A DNA stretch of 64,000 nt from Methylobacterium pseudosasicola (GTDB lineage: Bacteria; Pseudomonadota; Alphaproteobacteria; Rhizobiales; Beijerinckiaceae): positions 47,750-111,749 of the forward strand of contig NZ_FOTK01000022.1 in assembly GCF_900114535.1 (NCBI RefSeq). Direction: 5' to 3'. Shown here one piece after another: positions 15,811 through 24,292 of the stretch. Below the pieces are notes generated by a model, which was not told the DNA's origin, made no database searches, and was given only the letters and a program-made list of their open reading frames with translations. Within the stretch, counting starts at the first letter, position 1. The number at the start of each line of letters is the position of its first letter. The translations under genes were made by a program, and so were the position numbers.

Positions 15811-17256
15811 ATGCAGGATGAGCGACAGGACGGCATCACGGCGCTCGGCGCCGTCGATCTCTCGGCCGCCATTCGCGGCCGGATCGTTTCCTGTGTCGAG
15901 GTAATGCGCGCCTATCTGGAGCGGATTCACCGGCTCAATCCGCAGGTCAACGCCATCGTCGGGCTTCAGGACGATACGGTGCTCCTCCAGGAGGCGGAGG
16001 CGCGGGATGCCGCGCTCGCCCGCGGCGAGGCCGTGGGGCCGCTCCACGGGTTTCCGCTCGCGGTGAAGGACCTTGATGCGGTGCGCGGGCTGCCGTTCAC
16101 GCAAGGCTCGCCGATCTTCGCGGACCGGATCGCACAAGTCGACACGATCATGGTCGCCCGGCTGCGCGCCGCCGGGGCGATCTTCATCGGCAAGACCAAC
16201 ATCCCCGAATTCGGGCTCGGCTCGAACAGCTTCAACCCGGTCTACGGCGCCACTGGCAACGCCTACGATCCGGAGAAGACCGCCGGCGGATCGAGCGGCG
16301 GCGCGGCGGTGGCGGTGGCCCTGAAGCTTCAGCCGGTGGCCGATGGCAGCGATTTCGGCGGCTCCCTGCGCAACCCGCCCGCCTTCAACAATTGCTACGG
16401 CCTGCGCCCGAGCTGGGGCCGGATTCCGGTCGAGACCAAGGACGTGTTCAGCCCCGGCCTGTCGGTGCTCGGTGCCGTCGGGCGCAGCCCGACCGATATC
16501 GGCCTGATGCTGTCGGTCCAGGCAGGCTACGATCCGCGCTGCCCGAACACGATCCGCCAGGATCCCTCGGCCTTCGCGAGCCCGCTCGCCCGGGATTTTC
16601 GCGGCACCCGGATCGCCTGGCTGGGCGATTGCGACGGTCAGATCCCGTTCGATCCCGGTGTGCTCGAACTCGGCCGCGCGGCGCTTGCCACCTTCGCGGA
16701 GATCGGCTGCGTGGTCGAGGAGGCTGCGCCCCGGTTCGACATGGAGCAACTCTGGCGCGACTTCCTGACCCTGCGGGCGCTGATGGTCGCCCCGGTGCTC
16801 CGGCCGCTCTATGACGAGCCGGCCCACCGGGTGCAGATGAAGCCCGAGGCGATCTGGGAGGCCGAGCGCGGGCTGGAACTCACCGTCGACCGGCTCACCG
16901 CCGCCCTGGAGAACCGCACCCGCTGGTACGAGACCCTGCGCCGCTTCATGGAGCGCTACGATTACCTGGTGATGCCGAGCGCGCAGGTCTTTCCGTTCGA
17001 CAAGGGCCTGCGCTGGCCCAATGAGGTCGGCGGCCGCGCGATGGAGACCTACCATCAGTGGATGCAGACCGTGATCCCGGTGACGATGTCCGGCCTGCCG
17101 GCTCTCGATGTCCCGGCGGGCTTCGGGGAGGCCGGGCTGCCGACCGGCATCCAGATCGTCGCCCGCAACCACGGCGAGCTCGCCTGCCTCCAGCTCGGCG
17201 CGGCCTACGACGCCGCGAGCAACTGGGTCCGGCGCCGGCCGCCGCCCCTGCACTGA
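15811..17256 (+). CDS. Amidase (amidase signature family)
   Basis: The 481-residue protein has the complete Ser-cisSer-Lys triad of the amidase signature family. Lys86 is in AVKDLD, Ser161 is in GGSSGGAA and nucleophile Ser185 is in GSDFGGSLR. Family members hydrolyse diverse amides, and the substrate is not readable. The ATG at 15811 has GGGAG upstream and starts where homologues do; earlier TTG and ATG codons at 15769 and 15775 are in frame but less likely. It is not close enough to another gene to be in an operon. Confidence 0.87.
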   Translation: MQDERQDGITALGAVDLSAAIRGRIVSCVEVMRAYLERIHRLNPQVNAIVGLQDDTVLLQEAEARDAALARGEAVGPLHGFPLAVKDLDAVRGLPFTQGSPIFADRIAQVDTIMVARLRAAGAIFIGKTNIPEFGLGSNSFNPVYGATGNAYDPEKTAGGSSGGAAVAVALKLQPVADGSDFGGSLRNPPAFNNCYGLRPSWGRIPVETKDVFSPGLSVLGAVGRSPTDIGLMLSVQAGYDPRCPNTIRQDPSAFASPLARDFRGTRIAWLGDCDGQIPFDPGVLELGRAALATFAEIGCVVEEAAPRFDMEQLWRDFLTLRALMVAPVLRPLYDEPAHRVQMKPEAIWEAERGLELTVDRLTAALENRTRWYETLRRFMERYDYLVMPSAQVFPFDKGLRWPNEVGGRAMETYHQWMQTVIPVTMSGLPALDVPAGFGEAGLPTGIQIVARNHGELACLQLGAAYDAASNWVRRRPPPLH

Positions 17257-17389
17257 TCGCGCGTCCGACCCTCGGCAAATGCGTTGACCGGTTCCCGGGG
17301 CTCCGGTATGAGGCTCGACACTTCACGCGTGAGTCGCATGAATCCGACCCCGGATTTGGCGATCGCCGCGAAGCAGGTTCGGATATCCG

Positions 17390-17440
17390 ATGAACGCGGT
17401 TCTTATTGTAGCGGAAGCGTCACCGACGGGGCGGCCCTAA
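17390..17440 (+). CDS. Putative ilv leader peptide
   Basis: ATG at 17390 opens a 16-codon frame with Val, Leu, Ile and Val codons in a row (residues 4-7) and a stop at 17438-17440. It lies about 240 bases before ilvB and just before a terminator. This is the arrangement expected of transcription attenuation, in which ribosome stalling on branched-chain codons lifts termination. The peptide itself needs no function. Confidence 0.7.
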   Translation: MNAVLIVAEASPTGRP

Positions 17441-17451
17441 ATCAGGGCTGC
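17431..17451 (+). promoter_or_regulatory. Leader hairpin covering the leader-peptide stop
   Basis: GCGGCCCT and AGGGCTGC pair over 8 bp around loop AAATC. The left arm lies in the end of the leader reading frame. The same left arm can alternatively pair over 6 bp with the left arm of the terminator (17473-17478), which would give a switch. The exact alternative folds need calculation. Confidence 0.5.
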
Positions 17452-17472
17452 AATCCGAGCGGTGGCGCATGC

Positions 17473-17495
17473 AGGGTCCCTCGGGGCCCTTTTTT
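17473..17495 (+). terminator. Attenuator terminator upstream of ilvB
   Basis: AGGGTCC and GGGCCCT form a stem (one G-T pair) with loop CTCG, followed directly by six T residues. It sits 33 bases after the leader-peptide stop and about 180 bases before ilvB, so it can only end transcription that starts in the leader. Confidence 0.8.
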
Positions 17496-17676
17496 ATTGC
17501 CCGCTGCCCGGTGACGCATCACGGCCAACGAGATCCACGGCATCGCGATATCGACGAGCACAGCATTTTCGGGCGAGGCGGAGGCCGCCTCGCGTGACGA
17601 AGGTGCAGGACGACGGAACCGGTCGGTCCGGCGGGCGTGATCGCCGCGGACAATCCGGGGAGCGGAGGAGGAGAGC

Positions 17677-19452
17677 ATGGGCGGCGAGGTCATGACCGGG
17701 GCCGAGATGGTCATCCGGGCATTCCGGGATCAGGGCGTGGACACGCTGTTCGGCTATCCGGGCGGTGCCGTACTTCCGATCTACGACGCCCTGTTCCACC
17801 AGAACGCGGTGAAGCACGTGCTCGTCCGCCACGAGCAGGGCGCGGTCCACGCGGCCGAGGGCTATGCGCGCTCGTCCGGCAAGGTCGGCTGCGTGCTGGT
17901 CACGTCGGGGCCCGGCGCCACCAACATTGTCACCGGCCTCACCGACGCGCTGCTCGATTCGATCCCGCTCGTCTGCATCACGGGCCAGGTTCCGACCCAT
18001 CTGATCGGCACCGACGCCTTCCAGGAATGCGACACGGTCGGCATCACGCGCCACTGCACGAAGCACAATTACCTGGTCAAATCGATCGAGGACCTGCCGC
18101 GCATCCTGCATGAGGCCTTCTACGTCGCGGCAAACGGCCGGCCCGGCCCGGTCGTCATCGACCTGCCCAAGGATATCCAGTTCGCCTCCGGCCTCTACGA
18201 GCGCCCGGAGATCTCGAGCCACAAGACCTACCGTCCGGCGGTCAAGGGTGATGCCGACCGGATCCGCGCGGCGGTGGAGCTGATGGCGACCGCGCGTCGT
18301 CCGGTCTTCTACACCGGCGGCGGCGTGATCAATTCCGGCCCGGAGGCCTCGCGTCTCCTGCGCGAGCTGGTCGCCGAGACCGGCTTCCCCGTCACCTCGA
18401 CCCTGATGGGTCTTGGCGCCTATCCGGGCACCGACCCGAAGTTCCTGGGCATGCTCGGCATGCACGGGACTTACGAGGCCAACCTGGCGATGCACGAGTG
18501 CGACGTGATGATCTGCGTCGGCGCCCGGTTCGACGACCGGATCACCGGCCGGCTCGACGCGTTCTCGCCGTTCTCCAAGAAGATCCACATCGACGTCGAT
18601 GCCTCCTCGATCAACAAGGTGGTCAAGGTCGATGTCGGGATCGTCGGGGATTGCGGTTCGGTGCTCGCCGACATGCTGGAGGCTTGGCGCGCCCTGCCGT
18701 CGCGGCCGGAGAAATCCAACCTCGACCCGTGGTTCCAGAAGATCGGCGCCTGGAAGGCCCGCGACTGCCTCGCCTACTGGCCGTCGGGGACGATCATCAA
18801 GCCGCAATACGCCGTGCAGCGCCTCTACGAGGCCTGCAAGGACCGCGAGACCTACATCACCACGGAGGTCGGCCAGCATCAGATGTGGGCGGCCCAGTAC
18901 TTCAAGTACGACGAGCCGAACCGCTGGATGACGTCGGGTGGCCTCGGCACGATGGGCTACGGCTTGCCGGCGGCCATCGGCACGCAGCTCGCCCACCCGA
19001 AGGGGCTGGTGATCGACATCGCCGGCGAGGCCTCGATCCTGATGAACATGCAGGAGCTCTCGACGGCGGTGCAGTACCGGCTGCCGGTCAAGGTGTTCAT
19101 CCTGAACAACGAGTACATGGGCATGGTCCGGCAGTGGCAGGAGCTGCTGCACGGCTCGCGCTACTCGCAGAGCTATTCCGAGAGCCTGCCGGACTTCGTC
19201 AAGCTGGCGGAGGCCTACGGCGCCAAGGGCATGCGCTGCGAGAAGCCGGGCGACCTCGACGGCGCCATCGCGGAGATGCTGGCCTATGACGGGCCGGTTC
19301 TGTTCGACTGCATCGTCGACAAGACCGAGAACTGCTTCCCGATGATCCCCTCGGGCAAGGCGCATAACGAGATGCTCCTGTCCGACTACCTCGGCGAGAC
19401 CGGCGTCGAACTCGGCGACGTCATCTCCGAGGAAGGCAAGATGCTGGTGTGA
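17677..19452 (+). CDS. ilvB: Acetolactate synthase, large (catalytic) subunit
   Basis: The 591-residue protein is a ThDP-dependent acetohydroxyacid synthase. It has FGYPGGAVLPIYD, the ThDP-activating Glu in VRHEQGAVHAAEGYAR, the FAD region GARFDDR, and a C-terminal ThDP/Mg site with GEASILMNMQEL and LNNEYMGMVRQWQ. The residue after IAG is Glu where many homologues have Asp (DIAGEAS against GDGS). It condenses pyruvate with pyruvate or 2-ketobutyrate, the first step of Val/Leu/Ile synthesis. GGAGGAGG lies just before the ATG. ilvH follows after a hairpin, and the upstream leader suggests attenuation control. Confidence 0.95.
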   Translation: MGGEVMTGAEMVIRAFRDQGVDTLFGYPGGAVLPIYDALFHQNAVKHVLVRHEQGAVHAAEGYARSSGKVGCVLVTSGPGATNIVTGLTDALLDSIPLVCITGQVPTHLIGTDAFQECDTVGITRHCTKHNYLVKSIEDLPRILHEAFYVAANGRPGPVVIDLPKDIQFASGLYERPEISSHKTYRPAVKGDADRIRAAVELMATARRPVFYTGGGVINSGPEASRLLRELVAETGFPVTSTLMGLGAYPGTDPKFLGMLGMHGTYEANLAMHECDVMICVGARFDDRITGRLDAFSPFSKKIHIDVDASSINKVVKVDVGIVGDCGSVLADMLEAWRALPSRPEKSNLDPWFQKIGAWKARDCLAYWPSGTIIKPQYAVQRLYEACKDRETYITTEVGQHQMWAAQYFKYDEPNRWMTSGGLGTMGYGLPAAIGTQLAHPKGLVIDIAGEASILMNMQELSTAVQYRLPVKVFILNNEYMGMVRQWQELLHGSRYSQSYSESLPDFVKLAEAYGAKGMRCEKPGDLDGAIAEMLAYDGPVLFDCIVDKTENCFPMIPSGKAHNEMLLSDYLGETGVELGDVISEEGKMLV

Positions 19453-19459
19453 TGGATTT

Positions 19460-19486
19460 GGCGGCGGCCCTCTCGGGGTCGCCGCC
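19460..19486 (+). other. Intercistronic hairpin between ilvB and ilvH
   Basis: GGCGGCGGCCC and GGGTCGCCGCC form an 11-bp stem (one G-T pair) with loop TCTCG, a few bases after the ilvB stop. No T-run follows. It may protect the upstream message or lower expression of the small subunit; this is inference. Confidence 0.5.
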
Positions 19487-19581
19487 GGCCGTTTGGGCGG
19501 CGGCGCGCGGTTGCGCTTGCCTCGGGCAGGACGCGCTCGGATCGCCGCCATGAGCAGGATTGGACGAGGACGAAGCCGGCG

Positions 19582-20124
19582 ATGAACGCGATGAACACCC
19601 ACTATCCCGATGCCGTCCGCGTCGAGCCGGTGAACCGGCACACGCTCGCCGTGATCGTGGACAACGAGCCCGGCGTGCTCGCCCGCATCTCCGGGATGTT
19701 CTCCGGCCGGGGCTACAACATCGAGAGCCTGACCGTCTCCGAGACCGAGGAGGCGCGTCACATCTCGCGCATCACCATCGTGACCGCCGGCACCAACGCC
19801 GTGATCGAGCAGATCAAGGCGCAGCTCGACCGGCTCGTGCCGGTCCACCGGGTCGTGGACCTGACGCTCCAGGGCAACGCCATCGAGCGCGAGATCTGCC
19901 TGGTGAAGGTCAAGGGCGAGGGCGAGCACCGCAGCGAGGCCCTGCGCCTGGCCGCCGCCTTCGGCGCCAAGACGCTGGACGCCACCCTCAACTCCTTCGT
20001 GTTCGAGCTCACGGGCGCCACCGAAGAGATCGACCGGTTCGTGCGGCTGATGAGCGTGATCGGTCTGGTGGAGATCTGCCGCACCGGCATCAGCGCCATG
20101 GGGCGGGGCTCGGAGCCGCTGTAG
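19582..20124 (+). CDS. ilvH: Acetolactate synthase, regulatory (small) subunit
   Basis: The 180-residue protein has an N-terminal ACT domain reading HTLAVIVDNEPGVLARISGMFSGRGYNIESL, where valine binds to give feedback inhibition, and a C-terminal domain of about 75 residues that activates the large subunit. The length matches IlvH. The ATG at 19582 fits homologues; another ATG is two codons later. It follows ilvB by about 130 bases. The next genes are a toxin-antitoxin pair, not ilvC. Confidence 0.95.
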   Translation: MNAMNTHYPDAVRVEPVNRHTLAVIVDNEPGVLARISGMFSGRGYNIESLTVSETEEARHISRITIVTAGTNAVIEQIKAQLDRLVPVHRVVDLTLQGNAIEREICLVKVKGEGEHRSEALRLAAAFGAKTLDATLNSFVFELTGATEEIDRFVRLMSVIGLVEICRTGISAMGRGSEPL

Positions 20125-20171
20125 GAAGCGGCCGATTGAGCTATGATGGCCGGAGAGTGGGAGAAGCTCTC

Positions 20172-20408
20172 ATGGCAGCCAAGCTCACGCGCGCCGGCGA
20201 CGAATTCGTGATCCGGATCCCTGCACGTGAAGGCGACCGGCACGGTCTGGCGGATGGCCAGACCGTCGAGATCCTGCCGCGGCGGCGAAAAGAGACGCTG
20301 CAGGACATGCTCGCCGAGATGGATCGGCTCGGGCCGGCCTACCGTCCCCCCGTCGTGGATTGGGGGCCGGATGTCGGCGCCGAGATCATCCATGACGACT
20401 GGACGTGA
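20172..20408 (+). CDS. AbrB/MazE-type antitoxin
   Basis: The 78-residue protein begins with a swapped-hairpin AbrB-like DNA-binding region (KLTRAGDEFVIRIPAREGDRHGL, DGQTVEILPRR). It ends with a Pro/Trp-rich, acidic tail (PVVDWGPDVGAEII) of the kind that wraps around MazF toxins. GGGAG precedes the ATG. Its 3' end overlaps the toxin gene by 17 bases, typical of such pairs. The pair lies between ilvH and the GST gene and is not part of branched-chain synthesis. Confidence 0.82.
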   Translation: MAAKLTRAGDEFVIRIPAREGDRHGLADGQTVEILPRRRKETLQDMLAEMDRLGPAYRPPVVDWGPDVGAEIIHDDWT

Positions 20409-20757
20409 CATTCGCGACCTCCCGGAGGCCGGGGATCTCGTCTGGGTCGATCTCCGGCCGACCCTGGGCCGTGAACAATCCGGCGTTCGACCCGCGCTCG
20501 TTCTGACCAGCCGCGATTTTCATCTGCGGAACGCGACCGCCATCGTCTGCCCCGTAACGCGCACCATCGACCCCTGGCCGACGAAAGTGATGCTCCCGCA
20601 GGGGCTCGCGATCTCCGGTGCGATCCTGACTGATCAGATCCGGAACGTCGATCGCGCGTTACGTGGCTTTCGCCGCATCGACGGTGTTCCCATCGAAACG
20701 CTTGATGCCGCTCGACAGAAGCTCGCGAATCTCCTCGGCTTCAACTCGCCTCCCTGA
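20392..20757 (+). CDS. MazF/PemK-type mRNA interferase toxin
   Basis: The 121-residue protein shows the MazF fold pattern: GDLVWVDLRPTLGREQSGVRPALVLT at the N-terminus, then TAIVCPVTRTI, and a C-terminal LTDQIRNVDRALR. The first segment carries the conserved Gly-x-Glu-Gln-xGly-xRPALV. Such toxins cut RNA at specific short sequences and are held inactive by the antitoxin encoded just upstream. The ATG at 20392 is used because it gives a normal MazF start, although the frame is open to 20227. Confidence 0.87.
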   Translation: MTTGRDIRDLPEAGDLVWVDLRPTLGREQSGVRPALVLTSRDFHLRNATAIVCPVTRTIDPWPTKVMLPQGLAISGAILTDQIRNVDRALRGFRRIDGVPIETLDAARQKLANLLGFNSPP

Positions 20758-20773
20758 CAAGGATACCGATCCT

Positions 20774-21415
20774 TTGGCACGCACCCTCTACTACGCCCCC
20801 GGCGCCTGCTCGCTCGCCGCCCACATCATCCTTGAGGAATCCGGGCTGCCGTTCGAGGGCGTCAAGCTCAACTTGGCGGCGGGGGACCAGCGCGCGCCGG
20901 AATATCTCGCGATCAACGAGCGCGGCCGGGTGCCGGCCCTGGTCGAGGACGGCTGGGTGCTGACCGAATGCGCGGCGATTCTGCGCCACGTCGCCCGCTC
21001 CGTGCCCGAGAAGGACTTCTGGCCGACCGACCTGCGCGAGCAGGCCCGGGCCGACGAGTGGCTCGGCTGGCTCGCCGCCAACCACCACGTCACCTACGCG
21101 CATGTGCGCCGGCCGGAGCGCTACACCGCGGACGAGGATGCCTTCCCCGGCATCCGCGACAAGGCCGCCGATACCTACGGCGATCTCTGCACCATGACCG
21201 AGGTCCATCTCTCGAATGGCGGCTGGGCCGTGGGGGATCGGTACGGCGTGGTCGACGCCTACCTGATGGTCTTCTGGGTCTGGGCTTCCGGTTCATCGCT
21301 GCGCTTCGATATGGCCGAGCGTTTCCCGGCCTGGCACGCCCATGCCCGCCGGGTGGCCGAGCGGCCGGCGGTGCAGGCCGTGTTCGCCCGCGAAGGGTTG
21401 TCGCTTCCGGCCTGA
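20774..21415 (+). CDS. Glutathione S-transferase
   Basis: The 213-residue protein has a GST N-terminal thioredoxin-like domain with LYYAPGACSLAAHI, the bacterial beta-class start with a Cys/Ser pair. It also has the cis-Pro and Glu-Ser equivalent region (GRVPALVEDGWVLTECAAIL), and a helical C-terminal domain. The start is TTG at 20774, right where homologues begin, with AAGGA upstream; an upstream ATG in frame would overlap the toxin gene. It is 16 bases after the toxin gene, which may put the two in one transcript. The substrate is unknown. Confidence 0.87.
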   Translation: MARTLYYAPGACSLAAHIILEESGLPFEGVKLNLAAGDQRAPEYLAINERGRVPALVEDGWVLTECAAILRHVARSVPEKDFWPTDLREQARADEWLGWLAANHHVTYAHVRRPERYTADEDAFPGIRDKAADTYGDLCTMTEVHLSNGGWAVGDRYGVVDAYLMVFWVWASGSSLRFDMAERFPAWHAHARRVAERPAVQAVFAREGLSLPA

Positions 21416-21466
21416 ACCGCGATTCGCCGGGCCCCTTGCGGCGTCCGACGAATCGCACTATCGAGC

Positions 21467-21485
21467 GTACCGTACGGTACGGTAC
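21467..21485. promoter_or_regulatory. Palindromic operator before the TetR gene
   Basis: GTACCGTACGGTAC (21467-21480) is a perfect 14-base palindrome, extended by a further GGTAC. It lies 13 bases before the start of a TetR-family gene, the usual place for an autoregulatory TetR operator. It is read from the sequence; binding is inferred. Confidence 0.7.
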
Positions 21486-21493
21486 TGGGGACG

Positions 21494-22159
21494 ATGCGGT
21501 CGAGTCTCGCAGAGCGGCAGGAGACGATGGAGGCGGGCGCCGCGGCGCCGGAGCCCCCGTCCGTGCGCCAGCAGGCGGTGCTCGACGCCGTCCTCGCCCT
21601 CATGGTCGAGGGCGGTGACCAGCTCACCATGGACGCGGTGGCCCGCCGGGCGAGCTGCTCCAAGGAGACCCTGTACAAGTGGTACGGCGACCGCGACGGC
21701 CTGCTGACCGCGACGGTGCGGTGGCAGGCGTCCCGGGTCCATGCCGGCCGCGAGGCCGTGCAGACGCTGGACGGGACCACCCTGCGGGAGCATCTTCAGG
21801 ACTTCGCGGTCTCGTGGCTCACGGTGATCACCAGCCGCACCTCGGTGGCGCTGAACCGGATCGCCGTGGCCCACGCGGGCTCGCGCAAGAGCAATCTCGG
21901 CGGCATCGTGCTGGCGAATGGCCGCTTCGCCATCGGCGAGCGGGTCAAGCCGGTTCTGGAGGCCGGGCGTGCAGCGGGGCTGCTCGCCTTCGCCGACAGC
22001 GAGTCAGCGTTCCGGACCTTCTTCGGCCTCGTCGGCCGGGATATCCAGATCCGATTGCTGCTCGGCGAGGCGCTTGACCTCGATGCGGATGAGATCCGAC
22101 GCGACGCGGACCGCGCCGTGGACCAGTTCCTGGCCCTGTACGGCCAGGCGAACACCTAA
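21494..22159 (+). CDS. TetR/AcrR-family transcriptional regulator
   Basis: The 221-residue protein has the TetR helix-turn-helix at residues 35-75 (LTMDAVARRASCSKETLYKWYGDRDGLL) and a helical ligand-binding C-terminal domain. The upstream palindrome suggests self-repression. The regulated neighbour is not clear: ilvC starts 35 bases downstream on the same strand, and the GST gene is 78 bases upstream. Control of ilvC by read-through is possible. The ligand is unknown. An alternative start is the ATG at 21527. Confidence 0.88.
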   Translation: MRSSLAERQETMEAGAAAPEPPSVRQQAVLDAVLALMVEGGDQLTMDAVARRASCSKETLYKWYGDRDGLLTATVRWQASRVHAGREAVQTLDGTTLREHLQDFAVSWLTVITSRTSVALNRIAVAHAGSRKSNLGGIVLANGRFAIGERVKPVLEAGRAAGLLAFADSESAFRTFFGLVGRDIQIRLLLGEALDLDADEIRRDADRAVDQFLALYGQANT

Positions 22160-22194
22160 CCCAACCCGAAACCAACACCGAAGAGGAAACCGAC

Positions 22195-23214
22195 ATGCGG
22201 GTTTATTACGATCGCGACGCCGACCTGAACCTGATCAAGGGCAAGAAGGTCGCCATCGTCGGCTACGGCAGCCAGGGCCATGCCCACGCGCTCAACCTGC
22301 GCGATTCCGGCGTGAAGGACATCGTCATCGCCCTGCGCGAGGGCTCCGCCACGGCCAAGAAGGCCGAGCACGAGGGCTTCAAGGTCCTGTCGGTTGCCGA
22401 GGCCGCCAAGTGGGCCGACGTTGTGATGATGCTCACCCCCGACGAGCTGCAGGGCGACATCTACCGCGAGTCGCTGGAGACGAACATGAAGGAGGGCGCC
22501 GCCCTCCTGTTCGCCCACGGCCTCAACGTCCACTTCAACCTGATTGAGCCGCGCAAGGACCTCGACGTCCTGATGGTCGCCCCGAAGGGCCCCGGCCACA
22601 CCGTGCGCTCCGAGTACCTGCGCGGCGGCGGTGTGCCGACCCTGATCGCCATCGCCCAGGACGCCTCCGGCAACGCCCACGATCTCGGCCTGTCCTACGC
22701 CTCGGCCAATGGCGGCGGCCGCGCCGGCATCATCGAGACCACCTTCAAGGAGGAGTGCGAGACCGACCTGTTCGGTGAGCAGGCCGTGCTCTGCGGCGGC
22801 TTGGTCGAGCTGATCAAGGCCGGCTTCGAGACCCTAGTCGAGGCGGGCTACGCCCCCGAGATGGCCTATTTCGAGTGCCTGCACGAGGTGAAGCTGATCG
22901 TCGACCTCATCTACGAGGGCGGCATCGCCAACATGAACTACTCGATCTCCAACACGGCCGAGTACGGCGAGTACGTCACCGGCCCGCGCATCGTCACGCC
23001 CGAGACCAAGGCCGAGATGAAGCGCGTGCTCAACGACATCCAGTCGGGCACCTTCACCCGCAACTGGATGCTGGAGAACAAGGTCAACCAGACCTCGTTC
23101 AAGGCGACCCGCGCCAAGCTCGCCACCCACCCGATCGAGGAGGTCGGCACCAAGCTCCGCGCCATGATGCCGTGGATCTCCGAAAAGGCGCTGGTCGACA
23201 AGACCCGCAATTGA
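22195..23214 (+). CDS. ilvC: Ketol-acid reductoisomerase (class I)
   Basis: The 339-residue protein has the class I KARI length. Its NADPH-binding Rossmann motif is VAIVGYGSQGHAHALNLRDSG. The two Mg-binding helical knots include EYLRGGGVPTLIA and the region around FKEECETDLFGEQAVLCGG. It isomerises and reduces acetolactate to dihydroxy-valerate in Val/Leu/Ile synthesis. A terminator follows (23265-23295). It is separated from ilvH by about 2 kb of unrelated genes. Confidence 0.96.
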   Translation: MRVYYDRDADLNLIKGKKVAIVGYGSQGHAHALNLRDSGVKDIVIALREGSATAKKAEHEGFKVLSVAEAAKWADVVMMLTPDELQGDIYRESLETNMKEGAALLFAHGLNVHFNLIEPRKDLDVLMVAPKGPGHTVRSEYLRGGGVPTLIAIAQDASGNAHDLGLSYASANGGGRAGIIETTFKEECETDLFGEQAVLCGGLVELIKAGFETLVEAGYAPEMAYFECLHEVKLIVDLIYEGGIANMNYSISNTAEYGEYVTGPRIVTPETKAEMKRVLNDIQSGTFTRNWMLENKVNQTSFKATRAKLATHPIEEVGTKLRAMMPWISEKALVDKTRN

Positions 23215-23264
23215 GTTTTGGAATTTGGCGGCCGGGCTTTGCTCGGCCGCGTGGTGGGGAAGGG

Positions 23265-23295
23265 GCCGGTCACGCGAAAGCGAGGCCGGCTTTTT
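23265..23295 (+). terminator. Intrinsic terminator after ilvC
   Basis: GCCGGTCACGC and GCGAGGCCGGC pair with one A-A mismatch around a GAAA tetraloop, followed by TTTTT. It lies 50 bases after the ilvC stop, so it closes that transcript. Confidence 0.85.
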
Positions 23296-23389
23296 CTATT
23301 CCCGGTTGCCGAGCGCAAACATTCCCGGCGATAATCGCTTCAGCGGTCCCGCCTGCATGAGGACCGGTGAGGGTTGGAGAGGACACGCC

Positions 23390-24043
23390 ATGGCATCGCT
23401 CTATTCGGACGCCCACCGGGCGTTGCAGACCGAGTTCGGCACCACGAAGCTCGCCGTGCGCCTGGACGAGGATTGGGTCCACGACAGCATCCGCCCGGAC
23501 GAGGGCGCCTTCATCGGCTCCCGGGACATGTTCTTCCTGTCCACCGTCGATCCGGACGGGATGCCCACCGTCTCCTACAAGGGCGGTCCCCCGGGCCTCG
23601 TGAAGGTGCTCGACGAGAACACCCTCGCCTTCCCGGGCTTTGACGGCAACGGCATGTTCTACTCGATGGGCAACATCGAGGGTCAGGCCAAGGTCGGTCT
23701 GTTGTTCATCGATTTCGAGACGCCGCACCGGATCCGCGTGCAGGGCCACGCGACGCTGCTGCGCGACGATGCCCTGATGGCCGAGTATACCGAGGCCAAG
23801 TACCTGGTGAAGGTTGCGGTAAAGAAGATCTGGGTCAACTGCCCGCGCTACATCCACAAGTACCAGAAGCTCGAGCAGAACAAGTACGTCCCCACCCCCG
23901 GGCGCGAGACCCCGCTCGCCTCCTGGAAGCGCCTCGACCTCGCCGGCGACGTGATCAGCGACGAGGACAAGGCCCGGGTCGCCCGCGAGGGCAAGCTGGA
24001 GGTGGCCGAGTACGAGGCTTTGGTCGCCCGCGGCGAGGCTTAA
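23390..24043 (+). CDS. Pyridoxamine 5'-phosphate oxidase-like flavoprotein
   Basis: The 217-residue protein has the FMN-binding split-barrel pattern of the PPOX-like family. DMFFLSTVDPDGMPTVSYKGGP is followed by FPGFDGNGMFYSMGNI, and strands reading HRIRVQGHAT close the barrel. Such enzymes use flavin for redox of small molecules or bind haem; the substrate is unknown. GGAGAGGACACGCC precedes the ATG at 23390. It stands after the ilvC terminator with its own region upstream. Confidence 0.84.
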   Translation: MASLYSDAHRALQTEFGTTKLAVRLDEDWVHDSIRPDEGAFIGSRDMFFLSTVDPDGMPTVSYKGGPPGLVKVLDENTLAFPGFDGNGMFYSMGNIEGQAKVGLLFIDFETPHRIRVQGHATLLRDDALMAEYTEAKYLVKVAVKKIWVNCPRYIHKYQKLEQNKYVPTPGRETPLASWKRLDLAGDVISDEDKARVAREGKLEVAEYEALVARGEA

Positions 24044-24052
24044 CGCGCGAAC

Positions 24053-24080
24053 CGGCCCTCATGCACCCGCATGAGGGCCG
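24053..24080. terminator. Perfect hairpin after the PPOX-like gene
   Basis: CGGCCCTCATG and CATGAGGGCCG form an 11-bp stem with a 6-base loop just after the gene's stop. There is no T-run. It may end transcription or protect the 3' end. Confidence 0.45.
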
Positions 24081-24292
24081 ATGAAGACGAACTGAGAACA
24101 CTTGTTCGATGTATTTCGATCCCTAAAATATGCTTTGAGCCTCAGATTTCGATCGCGCGCGAATAAAATTGAAAACTCGCGGCAGCATAACTTCAGCGCC
24201 GGAAGCAGATTAAAGACTCGAATGATGATTAACTGGCGGGTTATGATCTTGCGTTAGAACGATTCGTGTTCCCGCTGAGAAAATGTTGCTCG

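Noticed and set aside
17494..19929. 811-codon minus-strand frame
   Set aside because: It is the shadow of ilvB and ilvH on the other strand.
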